Below, one piece after another: positions 5,549-7,572 of a stretch of 7,572 nt of DNA (the stretch's first letter is position 1; the number at the start of each line of letters is the position of its first letter). The stretch spans positions 1 to 7,572 of the forward strand of contig DMCG01000038.1 in assembly GCA_003445855.1 (NCBI GenBank), written 5' to 3'. Under the pieces are notes generated by a model. The model had not been told where the DNA came from. It worked only from the letters and a program-made list of their open reading frames with translations, and made no database searches. The translations under genes and the position numbers were made by a program. Origin of the DNA: Spartobacteria bacterium. Lineage in GTDB: Bacteria; Verrucomicrobiota; Verrucomicrobiia; Chthoniobacterales; UBA10450.

Positions 5549-6534
5549 CAGTTGGCGTACATCGTAAATGACATTTCTTCCTCCAGCCCCTCAGCCGGCA
5601 GCGTGTCCGCCACATCCTCCGGAATCGGCGGCAATTGGATTTCGAGCACAGATTGGAGACACACGTTTGCGAAAGATTCGTTGGAGCTGTTTTCGACGAT
5701 CTTGAGATTCGCCACGTGACCGCTTCGGTCAACCGAAAAGACCAGACGCAAGGTGCCGATGCTGACCAAATCGCGCTGCCTGGAGACATAATAGTACCAA
5801 CGCGAGCCAACAGAATCGTAGAGAGTTTTTTGATATCGACCCAGTGGCGTGCCAACAGCGTTCACCGCGGATGCACCACGATTCGTGATCGATCCTGACA
5901 ACCGCGTTTGCCGTTTTTGCGCGCGATATGAAGAGCGCGGCTGTTCTGGCGTCGGAACAACCGAAGGTCGAACTGTCGGAGTCGGTGTCGAGGTTAACAT
6001 CGCAAATTGCTCTGTTTCAGTAACCGGCGTCGGCCGAGGTGTCGGTTGCGGCGGTTCGGACGGTTTTGGGCTTTCCTGTGGTGCCGCGCTTGGCTGTGAT
6101 TGCGCACCTTCATTCGGCAGCGAGTACTGATGCGTTTCCAAATCAACCGACGGCCGGTCGCTCCCCTGCTGCGACGGCAAGGGCGCTTCGCCCGTGGCCG
6201 GTTGTTGACTTGCCGCAATCGAATTGGCGTTTGATTCAAATGTTTTTTCTTTCGGCTCCTCCGCCGATTGCTTCGATTCGTCCGTCTCCATGAACGCGGG
6301 ATTCTTCGGAACAACCGGTGGCGGCGTGGAAAGATCGACAATGGTTAGTTCGATCGGCTTTTCCTCCACCGGCAGCGCGGGGGAAAAAACACCACCCAAA
6401 GCGGCAAGGGTGAATGCGACCAGTAGATGAATTAAAAGCGCTGCCAGCAGCGCCCATAAAACTTTTCGAGCTTCCTGTTTTCGATCCAGCATTCCGTCGC
6501 CCGGCTGGGCGAACATGATCTCGGCCGTCGTCAT
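5548..6534 (-). CDS. TonB/TolA-like energy transducer protein
   Basis: The predicted role is to span the periplasm and transmit energy from the ExbB-ExbD complex to outer-membrane partners. The product is 328 residues. A cytoplasmic N-terminus of about 24 residues is followed by one membrane helix (about 25-48, VLWALLAALLIHLLVAFTL). The helix has His36, reminiscent of the functional histidine in TonB's membrane segment. Then comes a long low-complexity linker rich in Pro, Ser, Gln and Thr (about 55-215, including PSEPPQPTPRPTP). A compact C-terminal domain (about 235-328) contains TLRLVFSVDRSGHVANLKI and LPPIPEDV, a TonB-C type pattern. I leave the symbol blank because TonB and TolA roles cannot be separated from sequence. 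The ATG at 6534 is the first of three candidates (Met1, Met7, Met15); the Shine-Dalgarno is weak. It follows the glycosylase gene by 75 bp. Confidence 0.88.
   Translation of the reverse strand: MTTAEIMFAQPGDGMLDRKQEARKVLWALLAALLIHLLVAFTLAALGGVFSPALPVEEKPIELTIVDLSTPPPVVPKNPAFMETDESKQSAEEPKEKTFESNANSIAASQQPATGEAPLPSQQGSDRPSVDLETHQYSLPNEGAQSQPSAAPQESPKPSEPPQPTPRPTPVTETEQFAMLTSTPTPTVRPSVVPTPEQPRSSYRAQKRQTRLSGSITNRGASAVNAVGTPLGRYQKTLYDSVGSRWYYYVSRQRDLVSIGTLRLVFSVDRSGHVANLKIVENSSNESFANVCLQSVLEIQLPPIPEDVADTLPAEGLEEEMSFTMYAN
6331..6341 (+). repeat. 11-bp repeat AAGATCGACAA, copy 6
   Basis: Exact copy in the tonB-like gene, read from its complement as I-VDL (within TIVDLS, residues 64-69), just after the membrane helix. 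Confidence 0.85.
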
Positions 6535-6609
6535 GAGAGCGATTTATAAATGATGGATACGGGAGTCGGGCGCGGAGTTTCTTCAGATTCCGAGCGAGCG
6601 AACATTATC

Positions 6610-7572
6610 TCAGCGGCCACGCGCTGACAAATTGCGCCGCTCTTGATCGTCGATCTTCGCTGTCCGATGCGACCTGGCTGCTGCGCGTGCATGATGAAAC
6701 AAATACTGCTGCGCGTAACCGCCGTGTTTCCCGAAATACAATTCCGAAAACGCGCGCAATCGTTGCCGCGTCACTTTTCTTTTCCGCGGAAAATATTTCT
6801 CTCTCAAGACGCGCTCAATCCAGACGTCGATCGGGAAGGCGCGCAAACGTTCGTAAGCGAAAAGCATCACACAATTAGCAACCTTCGCGCCCACGCCCGG
6901 CAACTGGCAGAGCTTTTCTCGAAGATCGACATCGGAAAGCGCCGCCCAGGCATCGAGATCGGCTGCGCGCGAACGGACGAGCCGCGCGGTCGCCAGTAAA
7001 TTTTTTGCGCGGTAACCAAGCGCGCATTCGCGCAATTCCTTTTCCGAGCTTTCGGCGACTCGTTGCGCCGATGGAAACGTGTAGACGAGATGATTGATTG
7101 ACTCGCCTCCCGGCTCGTCAACCCTCGCGGGCCTTCCCGTCGACGTCGCTCGGCTCCCGCCGGCTCCATTGTCGATCTTGCGCGCGTCGCCAAAACGTTC
7201 GCGCAATCTTCTCGAAATCTGCCGGATGTGCGCGATCTGTTTCATCGACGAACAAATGAATGTCGCGAGACATTCCCAGCGCGACTGACGAATGATGCGT
7301 AGTCCGCGGCAAAATTTTCTGGCCGCGTTCATGATCGGATCGTCCGGAAACGAAGCGCAAATCTCAGCCAGAGGATGATCGAGCGCGAAATAATTGCGGA
7401 CCAATAGCTTCGTGGCATGGGCATCCTGCCCATGTTCTCCAACACATCGGCTGGAAGCCGATGCCGCTTTCGCGTGGACGCCTAACGCATCGCTGCGTTG
7501 CTCCACATACACCGCGACATCGTCGATCGTCCCACAAAATCCGTTGTCGATCTTTTCCCAATGAAAGACCTG
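6610..7572 (-). CDS. OGG1-type 8-oxoguanine DNA glycosylase, 5' end outside window
   Basis: This is a base-excision repair enzyme of the helix-hairpin-helix superfamily that removes 8-oxoguanine and should also cut the strand by beta-elimination. 320 residues are visible and the frame stays open to the window edge, where QVFHW matches the family's GQ-x-F-R-W segment, so roughly 40 N-terminal residues or fewer are missing. A GTG at 7512 could be taken as the start but would cut off this conserved segment. The order is an N-terminal beta domain (about 1-60), YFALDHPLAEI (61-71), LRIIRQSRWECLATFICSS (91-109), the HhH motif LPGVGAKVANC (224-234) with catalytic Lys230, then Asp249 in PIDVW, 19 residues later as in human OGG1, and GGYAQQYLF (284-292) with the Gln/Phe pair (288, 292) that recognises the oxidised base. 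Two in-frame low-complexity segments (about 34-54 and 131-158) are repeat-derived. The tail after HHAR (about 297-320) is not conserved. Confidence 0.9.
   Translation of the reverse strand, partial: QVFHWEKIDNGFCGTIDDVAVYVEQRSDALGVHAKAASASSRCVGEHGQDAHATKLLVRNYFALDHPLAEICASFPDDPIMNAARKFCRGLRIIRQSRWECLATFICSSMKQIAHIRQISRRLRERFGDARKIDNGAGGSRATSTGRPARVDEPGGESINHLVYTFPSAQRVAESSEKELRECALGYRAKNLLATARLVRSRAADLDAWAALSDVDLREKLCQLPGVGAKVANCVMLFAYERLRAFPIDVWIERVLREKYFPRKRKVTRQRLRAFSELYFGKHGGYAQQYLFHHARAAARSHRTAKIDDQERRNLSARGR
7094..7168 (-). repeat. GC-rich in-frame insertion in the glycosylase gene
   Basis: Together with the adjacent 11-bp repeat this encodes a Gly/Arg/Pro-rich segment (NGAGGSRATSTGRP, then ARVDEPGGES) between the conserved RERFGD and LVYTFPS. 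Human OGG1 has about 13 residues in the matching place and this protein about 37. The DNA contains an imperfect direct repeat, CGGGAGCCGAGCGACG against CGGGAGGCGAGTC on the minus strand. An interspersed repeat inserted in frame is the likeliest origin; I could not confirm other copies in the window. Confidence 0.5.
7169..7179 (-). repeat. 11-bp repeat AAGATCGACAA, copy 7
   Basis: Exact copy at the upstream edge of the GC-rich insertion in the glycosylase gene, read as KIDN. Confidence 0.85.
7414..7465. repeat. REP-like element, family B, inverted pair inside the glycosylase gene
   Basis: The plus-strand unit is GG then CATGGGCA-TCC-TGCCCATG (stem-loop 7416-7434). The minus-strand unit is GG then CATCGGCT-TCC-AGCCGATG (rc of 7445-7463). 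The two are separated by 10 bp. Both have perfect 8-bp stems and a TCC loop, and the two stem differences are each compensated. The shared consensus is CATSGGCWTCCWGCCSATG. In the gene's frame the element is read without a stop and yields the peptide HGQDAHAT, a translation I associate with interspersed palindromes in Verrucomicrobiota genomes (from memory, not checked). Confidence 0.8.
7484..7499. repeat. short hairpin next to REP family B
   Basis: AACGCA (7484-7489) and TGCGTT (7494-7499) form a perfect 6-bp stem with a TCGC loop, 18 bp from the family B pair and also inside the glycosylase frame. It may be a third unit of the same composite repeat. Confidence 0.45.
7544..7554 (-). repeat. 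11-bp repeat AAGATCGACAA, copy 8
   Basis: Exact copy in the glycosylase gene, read as KIDN directly after the conserved FHWE segment. Confidence 0.85.

Noticed and set aside
4695..5855. 386-residue minus-strand open frame overlapping exbB and the tonB-like gene
   Set aside because: It is out of frame with both genes, which have intact family motifs; its composition is Arg-rich without domains.
6542..6551. Palindrome ATTTATAAAT upstream of the tonB-like gene as a possible -10 element
   Set aside because: No convincing -35 element at normal spacing, and the start codon is only about 8 bp downstream. Not enough to call a promoter.
1..7572. CRISPR array, tRNA, rRNA or insertion sequence
   Set aside because: No regularly spaced direct repeats, no cloverleaf or rRNA segments, and no transposase frame were seen; the repeats found are short and irregularly spaced.

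Overview
The window reads as a chromosomal replication-origin region from a bacterium. A dnaA-dnaN pair lies on the minus strand, and upstream of dnaA is a gene-free stretch of about 600 bp that looks like oriC. I suspect a soil Verrucomicrobiota lineage (Chthoniobacterales or Udaeobacter-like). This is inference: it rests on the style of the interspersed palindromic repeats (one translates to the peptide HGQDAHAT) and on general protein character, not on any search.

Layout from left to right. Positions 1-140 hold a possible 3' end of a plus-strand gene overlaid by an inverted pair of REP-like hairpins. dnaN (147-1244) and dnaA (1329-2687) follow on the minus strand. Positions 2688-3294 hold the putative origin: three DnaA-box-like 9-mers in one orientation, an AT-rich tract and several hairpins. 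A plus-strand gene for a small secreted protein of unknown function (3295-3813) runs into, and overlaps by 16 bp, the 3' end of a minus-strand block. In transcription order that block is an OGG1-type 8-oxoguanine DNA glycosylase (6610 to beyond 7572, 5' end outside the window), a TonB-like protein, ExbB/TolQ, ExbD/TolR and peptide deformylase. The last four are tightly packed (1-nt overlap, 21-nt gap, 4-nt overlap) and look like one transcription unit combining proton-motive-force-driven outer-membrane energisation with N-terminal protein maturation. The block points toward the presumed origin, so if the origin is correctly placed it is transcribed head-on to the rightward fork.

The most unusual signal is not a gene. 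The 11-mer AAGATCGACAA (reverse complement TTGTCGATCTT) occurs exactly eight times in 7.6 kb, with at least three further 10/11 matches. About 0.004 exact copies would be expected by chance. Copies are on both strands, between genes and inside genes, and are read in several codon phases, so any selection appears to act on DNA rather than protein. The density (about one per kb) resembles DNA-uptake sequences of naturally transformable bacteria, but chromosome-maintenance, methylation or repeat-derived explanations are open. Two inverted copies flank the first 20 codons of def and form a 13-bp inverted repeat directly after its start codon.

Two families of REP-like elements are also present, each as an inverted pair with 8-bp stems, 3-nt loops and compensatory stem changes. 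One pair lies in frame inside the glycosylase gene, which also carries a second GC-rich in-frame insertion.
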